From contig NZ_FNVY01000003.1 of the NCBI RefSeq assembly GCF_900104595.1, forward strand, positions 124,001-188,000: 64,000 bases of DNA, in the 5' to 3' direction. This document shows positions 63,645 through 64,000 of this stretch, one piece after another (position 1 is the stretch's first letter; each line of letters opens with the position of its first letter). Source of the stretch: Enterococcus timonensis. GTDB lineage: Bacteria; Bacillota; Bacilli; Lactobacillales; Enterococcaceae. Made by a program: the position numbers and the translations under genes. Under the pieces are notes generated by a model. The model was not told the origin of the DNA. It saw only the letters and a list, made by a program, of their open reading frames with translations, and did no database searches.

Positions 63645-64000
63645 GTGTTAAAAAAAATAAGTGGCGCGCTTATTTTGGTGACCTTACTTTTAGCTGGGTG
63701 CAGTCAAGTTGGCCAACAGACAAATTCCGGAAAATTACCGACAGCGACATTTTCCATTGGCGATGAAACTTTAAAAGCTGAGGCCGCCGGTTATCAGTGG
63801 CGAGGCACTGTTGCTGATGCGGTTAATCCAGACGAAGCGGAGTTAGAAAATAATGTTGTGGCAGCTGGCAGTGAAGTGACGGTAGTTTTTTCTGAAAGGC
63901 CACAAGAAGTTATTTGGCAGCAGTGGCCCCTTGAAGAACAAATTTTGGTAAATGCGCCTTTAACTATGCCCAATGTGGCGGGGATTTATCGTTATCTAGT
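63645..64000 (+). CDS. Putative lipoprotein (cut by window end)
   Basis: The first 118 codons of a lipoprotein starting with GTG 63645, AAGGAG 9 bases upstream. The signal peptide has two lysines, a hydrophobic core and the lipobox LLAGC with lipidated Cys19. The mature part starts with a Gln/Ser/Thr-rich linker and continues with beta-rich sequence (ATFSIGDETLKAEAAGYQWRG). The 3-prime end is outside the window. It is anchored outside the cell membrane; function unknown. Confidence 0.8.
   Translation, partial: MLKKISGALILVTLLLAGCSQVGQQTNSGKLPTATFSIGDETLKAEAAGYQWRGTVADAVNPDEAELENNVVAAGSEVTVVFSERPQEVIWQQWPLEEQILVNAPLTMPNVAGIYRYL

Noticed and set aside
1-64000. CRISPR arrays, insertion sequences, prophage or integrative element ends
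   Set aside because: I saw no regularly spaced repeats, transposase or integrase motifs, or tRNA-flanking direct repeats. The inverted repeats present are terminators or operators.

Overview
This window comes from a low-GC Gram-positive bacterium, most likely Enterococcus or another member of the Enterococcaceae. The peptide deformylase at 56977-57534 is of the long Gram-positive type and closely resembles enterococcal deformylase as I remember it. Other support is strong AGGAGG ribosome binding sites, frequent TTG/GTG starts, and AT-rich intergenic DNA with compact hairpin terminators. I see no rRNA, tRNA, CRISPR array, insertion sequence or phage gene. No gene-free stretch exceeds 300 bases.

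Bases 1-44898 are a very large locus for rhamnogalacturonan-I (pectin hairy region) use. It is a rearranged and expanded version of the Bacillus subtilis yes-yetA-lpl cluster. It starts on the minus strand with yesN (cut by the window edge), yesM (sensor kinase) and yesL. On the plus strand follow a YesOPQ-type ABC importer (2832-5921), then a run of depolymerising enzymes: GH43-like, GH28, GH105, a CE12-GH42 fusion, a PL11-CE12 fusion, a GH106-like gene broken by one in-frame TGA, and GH115. Next is an arabinose operon (FGGY kinase, araD, araA, GH51, and a small Cys-rich protein), then a second GH105 and a third CE12 esterase. A membrane-bound AraC regulator (YesS-like) follows, then yesU, yesV, yetA (PL26-like), lplA, lplB and lplC, and finally a CE4-type deacetylase and a GH2 enzyme. 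No depolymerising enzyme has a signal peptide. The layout therefore implies import of fairly large oligosaccharides by two ABC systems and breakdown in the cytoplasm. Neither importer has its own ATPase gene here.

Bases 44969-51066 hold an AraC regulator divergent from a compact rhamnose operon (rhaB, rhaA, rhaD, rhaM, fucO), which would catabolise the rhamnose released by the locus. Bases 51265-56930 hold another AraC regulator followed by a five-gene operon: two Gfo/Idh/MocA oxidoreductases, a ThuA-like protein and two sugar-isomerase-type TIM barrels. I consider this the best candidate for an undescribed sugar-processing pathway, possibly redox-assisted glycoside or inositol-like chemistry.

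From 56977 on, the genes are ordinary chromosomal ones on alternating strands: def, a tubby-like small protein, an arginase-family enzyme, a LacX-type epimerase, an XRE/DUF2975 pair with a striking duplicated palindromic operator, a glycosylasparaginase-like Ntn hydrolase, a small membrane protein, an NAD(P)-binding protein, a highly charged small protein and the start of a lipoprotein cut by the window end.
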